This document shows positions 17,747-27,956 of a stretch of 64,000 nt of DNA, one piece after another. The stretch lies in NCBI RefSeq assembly GCF_947495625.1, contig NZ_CANLZW010000012.1:62001-126000 (forward strand), written 5' to 3'. The position numbers were made by a program, and so were the translations under genes. The notes beneath the pieces are model-generated. The model had not been told where the DNA came from, ran no database searches, and saw nothing but the letters and a program-made list of their open reading frames with translations. Origin of the DNA: an uncultured Cocleimonas sp. GTDB taxonomy: Bacteria; Pseudomonadota; Gammaproteobacteria; Thiotrichales; Thiotrichaceae. Numbering within the stretch: position 1 is the first letter of the stretch; each line of letters begins with the position of its first letter.

Positions 17747-19474
17747 ATGATTAATAAAATATCAAATAATAAAAACAGATGGGCAAAACAACTCAATATT
17801 AGCGTTTACATATTGTTAATACTCGCAGGTCTTTCTTTCCTTCAATCTATTAATTCTCCTTTCGATTTTATTAATGAAGCAAAATATTTATCTCAGCCCT
17901 ATGATTTAAAGGGCTTTATGAAAAGTGGAATTTATATTGGTGTTTATATTGCATCTTTAATAGCAGTTGCATTGGCAATTTTTACAAGAAATAAAACGGT
18001 ATTTATTTTTCTAATTTCATTGATATCGGTGGCATACGCTATCGATTTGTTTATTCAATTTGTTGGAAGTAATGAGAAAGGCTTATCAATCGCTACTTTT
18101 TCTCTAGGGATGACTGAGAAGACTAGGGCTAATGATATGTTGTTATTTAAACAACAGCTCATAGAAGCTGCCGCGGTGATTGCCGGATTTGTATTTTTTG
18201 CGATTCTTTCACGTAATGTTTTCTTTAAAAAGTTTCGGGTTAATACCTTTCTCAGTTTGGGTATTTTTATCTTTATGTCCGCAATTACTTTGTTTGTCGT
18301 GTTGAAAATTTTTTCTGTGGTTGCTCAGGCTTTTCCTGCACCAATTAAGGCGATGGCAATTGCATCTGAATACTATTTAGAAAATAAAGCTGAAGAGCCA
18401 AGGGTATTATCTGATGCAGTAATCCCTACACAGAACCCTGAGTATAAAACTATTGTCTGGATCATTGATGAATCAATTGGGGGGCAATATTTATCAGTCA
18501 ATGGGTATGAGAAAGACACAACCCCCTATTTAAAAGAACTTGAGAAGAGCGCAAATAATAATTTTCAAAATTATGGCATCGTGCCTTCTATCGCAAATTG
18601 TTCAGCATCAACTAATTTGATGTTACGAATTGGCTTGAATAGTCATCAAGCAGGGGATTTTAAAGAGAATCTGAAAACACTTCCTACTATTTTTCAATAT
18701 GCTAAACGTGCGGGCTACAAAACTCATTTAATTGATGCTCAAGTCGCACCTGGGCAGTTACAAAATCATCTATCGGTATATGATAAATCTGATATTGATA
18801 ACTTTGTAACCTTCAGCCGTAAGCATATTCCTAACACTCGTGATCAAAAGGTTTTGGAAAGCCTTACAGGAATTTTAGATAATAAAGATAACACCGCTGC
18901 TAAACTTAATTTCATAGTGGTTGTTAAACTCGGAGCACATTGGCCTTATCCCCTGAGTTATCCGATAGATCAGGAGTTTTTTAAACCTGCAACTCGTGAA
19001 AGTTATACCGCCATGATTGGTGTAAATAAGGAGCTGATTCTGAATGCTTACTACAATAGTATTCGTTTTTCAGTAGACAAATTCCTCAAGGAACTCACTG
19101 AAAATAGAAATCTGGATGACAAAGTCATTATCTACACCGCTGATCACGGGCAAACATTGTTCTACAACGATGATCCATTAACACATTGTCATTCAGGCAG
19201 GAAAATACCTATTGATGAATTTAAAGTGCCGTTGATGGTTTTTGCTAATGGTGCACGTGAAAGTTTTAAAAAACCGATTGAAAAAATAAGTGCGCAAGAA
19301 CAAATGTTCCCAACTACATTAAGGTTGATGGGATTTCCGGAAAATATCTATAACCCATATGGGCCGACTTTAGGTACAGGGGTTAACGCTGATTCAATCC
19401 AATCATTTATTATGCTTTCCGGTAAAAAAATTAACATAAAAACAGGCGGAAAGTGGGGGGGTGTCACTGAGTAA
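17747..19474 (+). CDS. Phosphoethanolamine-transferase-like membrane sulfatase-fold enzyme, copy A
   Basis: 575 residues. Five N-terminal membrane segments (to about residue 205) precede a periplasmic alkaline-phosphatase-superfamily domain. Expected motifs are present: WIIDESIGGQYLSVNGYEKDTTPYL (metal site and GYxxxTTP, as in EptA-type enzymes), IANCSASTNLMLRIGL at the expected nucleophile region, KLGAHWPYPL and YTADHGQ (metal-binding Asp-His). Such enzymes move phosphoethanolamine or phosphoglycerol onto lipid A, core or glycans. A paralogue follows at 19596. The last codons (KWGGVTE) are written with dispersed-repeat copy 5. Confidence 0.78.
   Translation: MINKISNNKNRWAKQLNISVYILLILAGLSFLQSINSPFDFINEAKYLSQPYDLKGFMKSGIYIGVYIASLIAVALAIFTRNKTVFIFLISLISVAYAIDLFIQFVGSNEKGLSIATFSLGMTEKTRANDMLLFKQQLIEAAAVIAGFVFFAILSRNVFFKKFRVNTFLSLGIFIFMSAITLFVVLKIFSVVAQAFPAPIKAMAIASEYYLENKAEEPRVLSDAVIPTQNPEYKTIVWIIDESIGGQYLSVNGYEKDTTPYLKELEKSANNNFQNYGIVPSIANCSASTNLMLRIGLNSHQAGDFKENLKTLPTIFQYAKRAGYKTHLIDAQVAPGQLQNHLSVYDKSDIDNFVTFSRKHIPNTRDQKVLESLTGILDNKDNTAAKLNFIVVVKLGAHWPYPLSYPIDQEFFKPATRESYTAMIGVNKELILNAYYNSIRFSVDKFLKELTENRNLDDKVIIYTADHGQTLFYNDDPLTHCHSGRKIPIDEFKVPLMVFANGARESFKKPIEKISAQEQMFPTTLRLMGFPENIYNPYGPTLGTGVNADSIQSFIMLSGKKINIKTGGKWGGVTE
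19438..19466 (+). repeat. G-run dispersed repeat, copy 5, inside the 3' end of a gene
   Basis: A-tract, CAGGCGG, then AAAGTGGGGGGGTGTCA. It encodes the final residues (...KTGGKWGGVTE) of the enzyme at 17747-19474. It is the only in-gene copy read with the G-rich strand as sense. Confidence 0.75.
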
Positions 19475-19595
19475 TAGGTAATATAAATTATGCTTGGATC
19501 GCTATGCTTTGCGTAGTAATGCATATTTTACGGTTACATATATTTGTTAGTGACTAGTTTGAATTAATGAAAATTTTAAAAGTGAAAATAAAAAA

Positions 19596-21299
19596 ATGAT
19601 CTTAAAAATATTATTATTATTGGTGTTTATATTTTTAACTAATCAAGGTTTTAAATTTAGGCTAGATTACTTAATAGAAACCAATAATGTTACTACTATA
19701 ATTGTGTTCTCTATTTTATGGGTGTTTTCCATATTTGTTTTATTGCTTGTTACCTTTCAACAAAATTTACTAATAAGGATATTTTGGGCACTAATAATTG
19801 CCGCCACAACTGCGGTTTCTTATGGTTTTTATGCAGCTGGAGGTTCGGAACTTGAGGTTTTAGATGTATTGGAACTGTGGCAAGCAAGACATGAGACCGG
19901 TAGAGCGTTTGAGCATTTTCAGCACGCGGTGATAAAAGCAGCAATAGTCGCTTTTTTCGGTTTCGTCATCATTGCTTATCCTCCACCAAAAATAGAAGGG
20001 AAATTAAAAAAACTTCTTACAGTATTCGCCTGGCTGCCCATCATTCCAGTAATGATGTTCGTTACCTTAATATTTATAAAGTCAGATAAAGCAGTTGCAG
20101 GATTACCCCAGCAATTATCACCCATTTCTATAGCAACAGCAGTCGGTTACAAATTATCAGTACAAGAGATTCCAGATAGAAAAACGGTTGATGAAAAACC
20201 AAAATATGCTGCAAAAGTTAAGCATCTTGTGTATCTGGTTGACGAGAGTATTAACCCTGATTACATCTACACCAGTCCGGGTAAGTTGTTACAAAGCTTT
20301 ACCCAGAATCAGGATAAGATCGCTAATTTCGGAACTGCAGTTTCCGGTAGTAATTGTTCTGCGAGATCCAATGCAATTCTACGTTTAGGGGCAACACGAG
20401 ATAACTTGATCGAATCTGTTCGAACCAGTCCCACGATTTGGCAGTATGCGAAAAAAGCAGGATTCAGGACGGTATATATAGATTCTCAGGCTTCTGAAAA
20501 AACTGTGACAAAGCCTAACGATTTTCAAAATTATATGACTTCTGAAGAAGCTAAGTTAATTGATAAATTCTATAAAGTTAAAAATATTGAAGGGCCAGAC
20601 TTAGATTATCGCTTGCTTGAAATTATGGAAGAAGAACTTAAAAGTGATAAGCCCACCTTCATCTATGCGAATAAAAACGGTGCACATTTTCCGTACGATG
20701 ATAACTACCCGGATTCAGCTGCAATTTATCAGCCAGTACCTTCAGGTGAAGAATCAAGAGGGCTTGATGGTTTACTAGATCTGTATGAAAGTGGCTCTAT
20801 GGAGCCGGTTATAAATACTTATAAAAACTCAATTTACTGGACCGTAGATAAATTTTTCGAAAAGTTATTCAAGGAAGTAGATTTAAGCGATACAGCCATT
20901 ATCTATACCTCGGATCATGGGCAATACTTTGAGCCATCAAGTACCACACATTGTACATCTGGTGAAGACGCTCCAGCTACCGAAGGTCTGGTGCCTTTGA
21001 TGGTTATTACAGATAAAAAACCATTACTGCTTAAATTTGAAGAATCTGCAGTCACTAACTATAACGTTACAGACCAGTTTTCACTATTTCCTACTGTTCT
21101 CGACTTATTGGGCTATTCAGAAGATGTTCAAAATCAATACGGGCCTGATTTGTTAGATCCGCCTACGGGTAAAGTTTCGGCATTCAATACTGGAGATATT
21201 CTAGGTATCATTTCAAAAGATACTATTTGGCGAGAAGTGAGCAAAGAAGAGCGAATCAAGCTGGTACCAAATGCGCCGATTAAGCCTCTAGCAAATTAA
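19596..21299 (+). CDS. Phosphoethanolamine-transferase-like membrane sulfatase-fold enzyme, copy B
   Basis: 567 residues, same architecture as the preceding gene: five N-terminal membrane segments then a periplasmic sulfatase-fold domain. Matching motifs are LVYLVDESINPDYIY, SGSNCSARSNAILRLGATR, YANKNGAHFPYDDNYP and YTSDHGQYFEPSSTTHCTSG. The two proteins share the rare NCSAxxN phrase at the nucleophile region, so they are tandem paralogues that have diverged strongly. The GYxxxTTP motif of copy A is absent here (replaced around TSPGKLLQSF), which suggests a different acceptor. The 121-bp gap after copy A is AT-rich. Confidence 0.75.
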   Translation: MILKILLLLVFIFLTNQGFKFRLDYLIETNNVTTIIVFSILWVFSIFVLLLVTFQQNLLIRIFWALIIAATTAVSYGFYAAGGSELEVLDVLELWQARHETGRAFEHFQHAVIKAAIVAFFGFVIIAYPPPKIEGKLKKLLTVFAWLPIIPVMMFVTLIFIKSDKAVAGLPQQLSPISIATAVGYKLSVQEIPDRKTVDEKPKYAAKVKHLVYLVDESINPDYIYTSPGKLLQSFTQNQDKIANFGTAVSGSNCSARSNAILRLGATRDNLIESVRTSPTIWQYAKKAGFRTVYIDSQASEKTVTKPNDFQNYMTSEEAKLIDKFYKVKNIEGPDLDYRLLEIMEEELKSDKPTFIYANKNGAHFPYDDNYPDSAAIYQPVPSGEESRGLDGLLDLYESGSMEPVINTYKNSIYWTVDKFFEKLFKEVDLSDTAIIYTSDHGQYFEPSSTTHCTSGEDAPATEGLVPLMVITDKKPLLLKFEESAVTNYNVTDQFSLFPTVLDLLGYSEDVQNQYGPDLLDPPTGKVSAFNTGDILGIISKDTIWREVSKEERIKLVPNAPIKPLAN

Positions 21300-21384
21300 G
21301 TAATTTTAAGCAGAGCTAATAAAAAGTGCCAGATGATCTAAAGCAGTTCAAATAACTGAGTTTAATGTTTATAAAAACGAAACG

Positions 21385-21413
21385 AAAAACTCACTAAAAG
21401 TAGGGGGGTGTGT
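21385..21413 (+). repeat. G-run dispersed repeat, copy 6, upstream of recQ
   Basis: A-tract, CTCACTA, then AAAGTAGGGGGGTGTGT. It ends about 35 bp before the recQ ATG, between two genes on the plus strand. The C-rich strand faces leftward with no minus-strand gene ending there, so this copy also does not fit a terminator role. Confidence 0.85.
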
Positions 21414-21447
21414 TTTAATAACACTCAAATACTAAGCTTCTTTGATA

Positions 21448-23577
21448 ATGACAAATACTCTAGAAAACGCCCAATCTATCCTTCAAAAAACCTTTGGTTA
21501 CAGTGAGTTTCGGCACAATCAACAGCAAATTGTTCAGCAGCTAATTGATGGTGGTGATGCCTTTGTATTGATGCCAACAGGTGGCGGTAAGTCCTTATGT
21601 TATCAAATTCCTTCTTTGACACGCGAAGGTGTTGGTATCATCGTTTCACCATTGATTGCATTAATGCAGGATCAGGTCGATACCCTAAACCAGTTAGGTA
21701 TTCGAGCCGCTTATTTGAATTCTACCTTGAGCGCAGAAGAAGCCCGAGATGTTCAACAGGCTTTGTTTAATGGCGAGTTAGATATGCTCTACGTTGCTCC
21801 TGAACGCTTACTGGGAGAACACACCTTGCAGATGCTAGAGCGATGCAAGATTTCTTTATTTGCGATAGACGAGGCGCACTGTGTATCGCAATGGGGTCAT
21901 GATTTCAGACCCGAATATCAGCGTCTTTCGGTTTTACCTCAACGCTTTCCTAATGTGCCGCGAATTGCATTAACCGCTACTGCTGACAAACGTACCCGCC
22001 ATGAAATCATTCAACAGCTCAATCTAGGTGATGCAGGCGTCTACACCAACAGCTTTGATCGACCGAATATTAATTACACAATTTCAGAAGCTCAAAACGG
22101 ACGAGATAAATTATGGAAGTTTATCAAGGAAAATCATCCAAACGACGCAGGTATTGTGTATTGTTTGTCGCGTAAAAAAGTAGAATCTACCGCTGAATGG
22201 CTAACTAAACAAGGTGTTACTGCTTTGCCTTATCATGCTGGTTTAGGTGCAAATATCCGTGCCCATAATCAGCAACGATTCTTGCGTGAAGAAGGCATCA
22301 TTATCGTTGCGACGATTGCCTTTGGAATGGGAATTGATAAACCTAATGTGCGATTTGTCGCCCACCTAAGTTTGCCCAAAAACATTGAAGCATATTATCA
22401 GGAAACCGGTCGTGCGGGACGTGATGGTGATCCTGCCAATGCCTGGATGAGTTACGGTTTGCAAGATGTGATTACCTTGCGTCAAATGATGCAAGACAGC
22501 GTTGGTAATGAAGATTATAAGCGAATAACCCAGCAAAAGCTCGATTCCATGCTGGGCCTTTGCGAGTTAGCAAGTTGTCGTCGGCAAACCATTCTTGGAT
22601 ACTTCGATGAAGAATTACCTGAACCTTGCGGTAATTGTGATAACTGTTTAAATCCACCTGAAACTTGGGATGCCACTGAAGATGCACAGAAAGCATTATC
22701 GACCGTTTACCGAACCGGACAACGTTTTGGTGTTTCCTATGTGACTGATATTCTGTTGGGTAAAACTGACGATCGTATTGCGCAAAATCAACACGATAAA
22801 GTTACCACCTGGGGCATTGGCGCGCACCTGAAGCAAATAGAATGGCGCAGCTTATATCGCCAATTAATTGCTCAAGGTTACTTGACGATCAATATGGAAA
22901 AATTTGGCGCGCTTGAACTAACGGAAGCGGCTCGTCCATTACTTCGTGGGGAGATAGCGTTATTCGCTCGTAAGGTTAAGAAAGCAGAGAAAGTCACCAC
23001 CAAGAAAGGCAAAGCAAAAGCCGACTTACGCAGTATGGACGAGCCTTTATTCGAAGCAATGCGTGTACTTCGAACCTCACTGGCAGACGAACAGGGTGTG
23101 CCACCTTATGTGATTTTCAGTGATGCCAGTCTTATTGAGATGGCTCGTCAACGACCACAAGATGCCAATGCTTTTAAGTTTATTAGTGGTGTGGGTGAAA
23201 TGAAATTAGAACGGTATGGCCAGCAGTTTATGCAGGTGATCAAAGATAATCCCTTGCCTAAAATGTTCAGAAATAATTTTTCAGATACTATCAATGAAAC
23301 GCTCACACTGCATAACGATGGTTTGAGTGTTCAAGAAATATCTGAAAAACGTGATTTGAGTTCATCCACTATTTATTCGCATTTAGCGGATGTTATCGAA
23401 GCGGGAATGCTCAAGTCCTGGGATGTTCTGGAAATTGATGATGAAGATATTGCGACCATCGAACGAACCGCGGAGTTTTTAAATACCAAGGCAGAGGGCG
23501 CTTTAAAGCCCTTGTTTGAAGAGCTTGATGGCGAATGGAACTACGGTGTACTGCGTTGTGTTGTTAGCGGTATTTAA
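21448..23577 (+). CDS. recQ: ATP-dependent DNA helicase RecQ
   Basis: 709 residues from the ATG at 21448; a TTG two codons earlier is less likely. Superfamily 2 helicase motifs are all present: FRHNQQQIV (motif 0), [14 protein letters not shown] (Walker A), [18 protein letters not shown] (DEAH box and aromatic loop), ALTATAD, and [12 protein letters not shown] (motif VI). A zinc-binding Cys set follows ([22 protein letters not shown]), then winged-helix and HRDC domains ([16 protein letters not shown]). RecQ unwinds DNA 3' to 5' in recombination and fork repair. Monocistronic by spacing. Confidence 0.97.
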   Translation: MTNTLENAQSILQKTFGYSEFRHNQQQIVQQLIDGGDAFVLMPTGGGKSLCYQIPSLTREGVGIIVSPLIALMQDQVDTLNQLGIRAAYLNSTLSAEEARDVQQALFNGELDMLYVAPERLLGEHTLQMLERCKISLFAIDEAHCVSQWGHDFRPEYQRLSVLPQRFPNVPRIALTATADKRTRHEIIQQLNLGDAGVYTNSFDRPNINYTISEAQNGRDKLWKFIKENHPNDAGIVYCLSRKKVESTAEWLTKQGVTALPYHAGLGANIRAHNQQRFLREEGIIIVATIAFGMGIDKPNVRFVAHLSLPKNIEAYYQETGRAGRDGDPANAWMSYGLQDVITLRQMMQDSVGNEDYKRITQQKLDSMLGLCELASCRRQTILGYFDEELPEPCGNCDNCLNPPETWDATEDAQKALSTVYRTGQRFGVSYVTDILLGKTDDRIAQNQHDKVTTWGIGAHLKQIEWRSLYRQLIAQGYLTINMEKFGALELTEAARPLLRGEIALFARKVKKAEKVTTKKGKAKADLRSMDEPLFEAMRVLRTSLADEQGVPPYVIFSDASLIEMARQRPQDANAFKFISGVGEMKLERYGQQFMQVIKDNPLPKMFRNNFSDTINETLTLHNDGLSVQEISEKRDLSSSTIYSHLADVIEAGMLKSWDVLEIDDEDIATIERTAEFLNTKAEGALKPLFEELDGEWNYGVLRCVVSGI

Positions 23578-23608
23578 TTTTAACTTAAATACAGACGCTT
23601 AATCTTTA

Positions 23609-24304
23609 TTACCATTGCGATGGTAATCGTTTCAGAATGCTCACCTGCTTTCTTTCTACAGAAATATAGCCGCCTTCTTTAAGGTCTTTAAATATCCTGC
23701 TGATCATTTCTCGAGATGAGCCTATCATTTCAGCAAAGTCCTGATGCGTCAGTTTTTGTGTAATGAGAACGCCATCTGCATTTTCTTCAGCCTGCTTGTA
23801 CAAGGTTTCAATCAATCGTCCATAGATATCTCTGGAAGTGAGTGAGCAAATGGTTTGATCCATTGTTCTGATGCGACTTGTTAGTGATTTAAACAAGGGC
23901 CAACAAGCTGTTGGATGGGTATCTATAAAGTCTTTAAACTTGACGTGGTCTAAATTGAGAACAGTTGAATCTTCAAGTGTATAAACGGTTGCAGAACGTG
24001 GAGCGTCATCAAGTAGGCTTAATTCACCGAAGAAATCACCATTGTTCAAGAAGGTAAATATAGTCTGATTGCCTTCTTCATCGGTCGCAAATACTTTTAA
24101 TCGACCATAAACAATGACAAATAAACTACGGCTCAAGTCTCCTTGGTTAATGACGATAGTATTCTTTTTATACTTAATTTCTTTCATTATGCCAGCAAGC
24201 TCAGTGAGCTCTGACATATCCATTCCTTTGAAAAACTCTATATTTTCTAACTGCTTGGCGCGATTAGTTAATAATAGGTTAGTATCATTTAAGTTACTAC
24301 TCAT
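23609..24304 (-). CDS. Crp-type transcriptional regulator (Crp/Fnr family)
   Basis: 231 residues: an N-terminal cyclic-nucleotide-binding fold and a C-terminal helix-turn-helix. The pocket phrase FFGELSLLDDAPRSATVYTLED keeps the Gly-Glu and Arg-Ser that bind cAMP phosphate in Crp. The recognition helix SSREMISRIFKDL keeps Arg-Glu...Arg as in Crp (CSRETVGRIL), which predicts a TGTGA half-site. No N-terminal FNR Cys cluster is present. The Thr-Ser pair that contacts adenine in Crp is changed near MDQTICSLTSRD, so the ligand could differ. It is convergent with recQ. Confidence 0.87.
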   Translation of the reverse strand: MSSNLNDTNLLLTNRAKQLENIEFFKGMDMSELTELAGIMKEIKYKKNTIVINQGDLSRSLFVIVYGRLKVFATDEEGNQTIFTFLNNGDFFGELSLLDDAPRSATVYTLEDSTVLNLDHVKFKDFIDTHPTACWPLFKSLTSRIRTMDQTICSLTSRDIYGRLIETLYKQAEENADGVLITQKLTHQDFAEMIGSSREMISRIFKDLKEGGYISVERKQVSILKRLPSQW

Positions 24305-24506
24305 TGATTCCCTTGTATCACTTGTGCGTTTGTTTAATATATTTAGTTTTATTTATTCCAGCTATATATCTATGACCTAGCTAGATTATCCTAACTTACA
24401 TTAACTATAGTGAAATTTTATTAATTATTCTTTAAATTGTGACCTTTTTAACAAAATATCATTAAATATCAAGATATAGTTAAGTGTTTGATTAATAAAA
24501 CTAACT

Positions 24507-24534
24507 AAAAACCACCTAAAAGTAGGAGGGTGTC
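24507..24534 (+). repeat. G-run dispersed repeat, copy 7, overlapping the ubiB stop codon
   Basis: A-tract, CCACCTA, then AAAGTAGGAGGGTGTCA, one base off the core consensus. The TGACACC end of the repeat supplies the ubiB stop codon TGA. Read in the ubiB direction, CCTA-CTTT-TAGG with outer CC/GG can form a hairpin followed by GTTTTT, a plausible terminator. Confidence 0.8.
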
Positions 24535-26188
24535 ATTTTCTTATTATTCCTATTATAAGAAGCGTGATACCAATCAATCCAAGTCCCCAGGTGATTGGTG
24601 AAGCATTTGAGGAAACCAGCAGTAATGGTGAGCTTGACAGTACTGCACTCACTACTAATACACCGCCACTAATTGTTAGCGTAGTTCTTTGATTGGCTTT
24701 TTTGATTTCTTCACGAAGCGCTTGCAATTGGACTGATTCGGTTTCTGTGTTGCTATTTTTATCGTGAATCTGACGAATGACTTCATTAATCATCACCGGC
24801 ATATGCGGTAATTGCTCAATGAATTTGGGTAAATTATCCTTAGCCCCATTGAATAATGATCGAATCCCGGATTGTTCATCCATCCAGCGCTGTATAAAAG
24901 GTTTAGCCGTTACCCATAAATCAAGATCGGGATATAACTCACGTCCCATGCCTTCAATATTTAATAATGTTTTTTGAAGTAAAACCAATTGTGGTTGTAC
25001 TTCCATATTAAAACGTCGCGCAGTCTGGAACAGTCTCAGCAATAGTTTGCCGTATGAAATATCCTTGATAGGCAATTGGAAAATCGGCTCACAGACGGTG
25101 CGAATAGCTGCTTCAAATTCACTGGCTTTCGTATGAGATGGTACCCAGCCAGATTCAATATGGACTTCTGCTACACGTTTATAATCGCGGTTAAAAAAGG
25201 CGTGTAAGTTTTCTGCCAGATAACGTTGATCCTGTGCTTCCAAAGATCCCATAATGCCAAAGTCTACGCCGATAAAGGTAGGATCTTTAGGATTGCTGAT
25301 ATCGATGAAGATATTTCCAGGATGCATATCTGCATGGAAAAAATTATGCGTTAACGCTTGGGTAAAGAAGATATCAACAGCCCGTTCGCCGAGTACCTTC
25401 ATGTCGACACCATTGGCGTGTAGTTGCTTGATATCTCCGGCAGGAACACCATAGATGCGCTCCATAACCATTACATTTTCAGTACAGTAATCCCAATACA
25501 CATCAGGTACATAAAGATCTTTGGTGCCAGAATGATTACGTCTTAACTGACTGGCATTAGCGGCTTCACGACCTAAATCTAGCTCGTCAAAGATTACCTT
25601 TTCATAGTCCTGTACCACTTCCACAGTTCGTAAACGTTTGCCGACGGCACTGAATCGATTCACCATTTTTGCGATAAACAACATCAGGTCTATATCGTGA
25701 CGAATGGTTTTTTCTATACCGGGTCGAACGACTTTGACAATCGCTTCCTTACCATCTTTTAATGTAGCAGTATGAACCTGTGCAATGGATGCTGAAGCGA
25801 GTGGTGTTTCATCGAATGCTTCAAACAGTTCGTTTACCGGTTTGCCTAAAGACTTTTCAATAATTTCACGGGCTAATTTGCCTGAAAAAGGTGGAACATT
25901 ATCTTGAAGCTTAGCAAGCTCATCGGCCAAATCATCCGGCAACATATCGCGCCTAGTTGAGAGTACCTGTCCAAATTTGACGAATACGGGTCCAAGATCT
26001 TCTAACGCTTTTCTGATGCGTTCTCCGCGAGGAGCACGCTCTTCTTTTTTCCAGTTCCATGGAGAAATGTGATAAATAAAACGTAAAGGACGGAAGGCAG
26101 GAATCGCGTAGATTAACTCATCGAGATTGTGACGAATCAGGACACGATTAATGATAAATAGCCGATAGAGCTGAGAGAAAAGATTCAT
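24533..26188 (-). CDS. ubiB: UbiB, ubiquinone biosynthesis regulatory protein kinase-like
   Basis: 551 residues, an ABC1/ADCK-family atypical kinase needed for ubiquinone synthesis. The family KxGQ motif is in GPVFVKFGQVLSTRRDMLP. The nucleotide-binding PLASASIAQVHTA (Ala-rich loop replacing the Gly-rich loop) and the catalytic-like FHADMHPGNIFID and GVDFGIMG follow. Two C-terminal hydrophobic segments (TISGGVLVVSAVLSS, GLGLIGITLLIIGII) anchor it in the membrane. It is the last gene of ubiE-ubiJ-ubiB, 8 bp after ubiJ. Confidence 0.96.
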   Translation of the reverse strand: MNLFSQLYRLFIINRVLIRHNLDELIYAIPAFRPLRFIYHISPWNWKKEERAPRGERIRKALEDLGPVFVKFGQVLSTRRDMLPDDLADELAKLQDNVPPFSGKLAREIIEKSLGKPVNELFEAFDETPLASASIAQVHTATLKDGKEAIVKVVRPGIEKTIRHDIDLMLFIAKMVNRFSAVGKRLRTVEVVQDYEKVIFDELDLGREAANASQLRRNHSGTKDLYVPDVYWDYCTENVMVMERIYGVPAGDIKQLHANGVDMKVLGERAVDIFFTQALTHNFFHADMHPGNIFIDISNPKDPTFIGVDFGIMGSLEAQDQRYLAENLHAFFNRDYKRVAEVHIESGWVPSHTKASEFEAAIRTVCEPIFQLPIKDISYGKLLLRLFQTARRFNMEVQPQLVLLQKTLLNIEGMGRELYPDLDLWVTAKPFIQRWMDEQSGIRSLFNGAKDNLPKFIEQLPHMPVMINEVIRQIHDKNSNTETESVQLQALREEIKKANQRTTLTISGGVLVVSAVLSSSPLLLVSSNASPITWGLGLIGITLLIIGIIRK

Positions 26189-26196
26189 TTTTATTG

Positions 26197-26853
26197 TTAT
26201 GCTTCTTTAGAGTTGGTTTTATTGGTTTTATTTAAATCAGATATCAGGTTTGAAATTCTCGCATCAAGTCTATCAACGCCCATTCTCAAATCATCCACCT
26301 GATCCATATAGTATTTAACCTCTGCATCAGCGGGTGATAGTTTAGCTTCTTCATTAATATATTCTGCGGTATTCATTTTCATTGCTTCGTTGGTTTCATT
26401 CAACCAGCGACTTGCTCCTCGGATAAACTGGCCTGCTTGATGGGCAACAATATCTCCGACTAGTCTGGATAAGTGTTCTTCCCAATCAATGTCAATCTCT
26501 CTGAGAACAGCGCTAAATTTTTCAGCAATGCGCATATCTCCATCTATCTCAACATCGGACTTGAGTAATGTTTCTCCAGAGTTCTCGGCAGTACTCAAAC
26601 GAATCAATGCCATAGGTGAACCGTGAATCGTGGCATCGACCATTCCGCCTTCTTTTTCTTCGGGGTAATTCCCAAGAACGCTAATGCCAGAAACAGCAGG
26701 AAGGAAGTATAGATTCAGCTCGAGCCCCGTTATGTGAAAACGAATGATTTTTCCTTCTAAGGGCTTCAGTTTCTCCAAAGACTCGCCATCAAGTTTCATC
26801 CAGGTATTTATGGCTGTCTCGATGGCTGATAGAAAGGGTATGGGAAGTTTCAT
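26197..26853 (-). CDS. ubiJ: UbiJ, ubiquinone biosynthesis accessory factor (SCP2 domain)
   Basis: 218 residues. The N-terminal half is an SCP2-like lipid-binding domain (LKPLEGKIIRFHITGLELNLYFLPA, MVDATIHGSPMALIRL). The C-terminal half is helical with a terminal coiled coil (VDDLRMGVDRLDARISNLISDLNK). UbiJ organises the soluble Ubi complex in E. coli. Its place between ubiE and ubiB confirms identity. The 52-bp gap to ubiE and 8-bp gap to ubiB indicate one operon. Confidence 0.92.
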   Translation of the reverse strand: MKLPIPFLSAIETAINTWMKLDGESLEKLKPLEGKIIRFHITGLELNLYFLPAVSGISVLGNYPEEKEGGMVDATIHGSPMALIRLSTAENSGETLLKSDVEIDGDMRIAEKFSAVLREIDIDWEEHLSRLVGDIVAHQAGQFIRGASRWLNETNEAMKMNTAEYINEEAKLSPADAEVKYYMDQVDDLRMGVDRLDARISNLISDLNKTNKTNSKEA

Positions 26854-26905
26854 TGAGCGTATTCTTCAATAAGAAATAATGGTATTAGCGATGACTACAG
26901 ATAAC

Positions 26906-27664
26906 TTAAAATTTATAACCTGTATGTAACGCAACAACTCCGCCTGTCATATTGTGATATGAGGTACGTTCAAAGCCTGCTTCGTCCATCATGCCTTTTA
27001 AAGTTTCCTGATCGGGATGCATACGGATGGATTCTGCAAGGTAGCGATAACTGTCTTCATCATTCGCTACGACTTTACCAATGAGTGGTAATAATTTAAA
27101 AGAGTACTGATCGTAAATAGTACTCAGACCAGGCACGACAGGTTTTGAAAACTCGAGAATCATTAACTTTCCACCCGGTTTCAATACACGATACATAGAT
27201 TTTAATGCTGCATCTTTATCCGTCACATTTCGTAAGCCAAAGGCGATGGTGATCAGGTCGTATTTATTGTCTGCAAATGGTAAACATTCAGCATTGGCCT
27301 GTACGTATTCGATATTGCCTGCAATGCCCATATTGGTTAATCGCTGACGGCCATTTTCAAGCATTGAACCGTTAATGTCCGAGAGTGTAACTAAGCCATT
27401 AGGGCCTACTATACGGGTGAATTTTGCCGTTAAGTCCCCAGTGCCTCCAGCAAGATCGAGTATGGTGTCACCTTTCTTTGCTCCGGAGTGTTCGATGGTA
27501 TATCGCTTCCATAAACGATGTACACCAGCCGACATTAAATCATTCATTACGTCGTACTTATCTGCGACAGAGTGGAATACGTCAGCTACTTTGCTCGCTT
27601 TATCGGATACTGGTACTTGCTCATAGCCGAAGTGCGTAGTCTCTTGAACATCTTGTTTAGACAT
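26906..27664 (-). CDS. ubiE: Ubiquinone/menaquinone C-methyltransferase UbiE
   Basis: 252 residues, the family length. UbiE methylates 2-polyprenyl-6-methoxybenzoquinol (and demethylmenaquinone where present). The signature [21 protein letters not shown] opens the protein. The SAM motif [15 protein letters not shown], then [13 protein letters not shown] and MILEFSKP, follow. The C-terminus [17 protein letters not shown] is the classic UbiE end. First gene of the ubiEJB operon, with an AT-rich 277-bp region upstream shared with the divergent secreted-protein gene. Confidence 0.97.
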   Translation of the reverse strand: MSKQDVQETTHFGYEQVPVSDKASKVADVFHSVADKYDVMNDLMSAGVHRLWKRYTIEHSGAKKGDTILDLAGGTGDLTAKFTRIVGPNGLVTLSDINGSMLENGRQRLTNMGIAGNIEYVQANAECLPFADNKYDLITIAFGLRNVTDKDAALKSMYRVLKPGGKLMILEFSKPVVPGLSTIYDQYSFKLLPLIGKVVANDEDSYRYLAESIRMHPDQETLKGMMDEAGFERTSYHNMTGGVVALHTGYKF

Positions 27665-27956
27665 TATTTGATACCTGGTTTTTACGTAAAACGGTTCTTA
27701 TTTCTTTCATTTATTAAAAGATATAGGGTGTTTAAATATTAATCAAAACAGTGTTTTAGTAAATAAGTTAATAAATTTGTGAGCTATGATATCAATAATA
27801 TTACAGGCGTACCTTGATATTTTATTCTCAGAAGCGAGTTAATGAACTATTTAGTAGCAACTTCGCCACTAAATGTTATCAAGATTTAAAAACTTTCTAA
27901 AATGGATATTTTTGAAAGTTTAAAGCAAGTTACAAAATAGTATGGAGACTATCTCA

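Noticed and set aside
18515-18540. ACCCCCTATTTAAAAG in the phosphoethanolamine-transferase-like gene
   Set aside because: The bases encode the family TTPYLKEL motif; resemblance to the repeat is explained by the protein.
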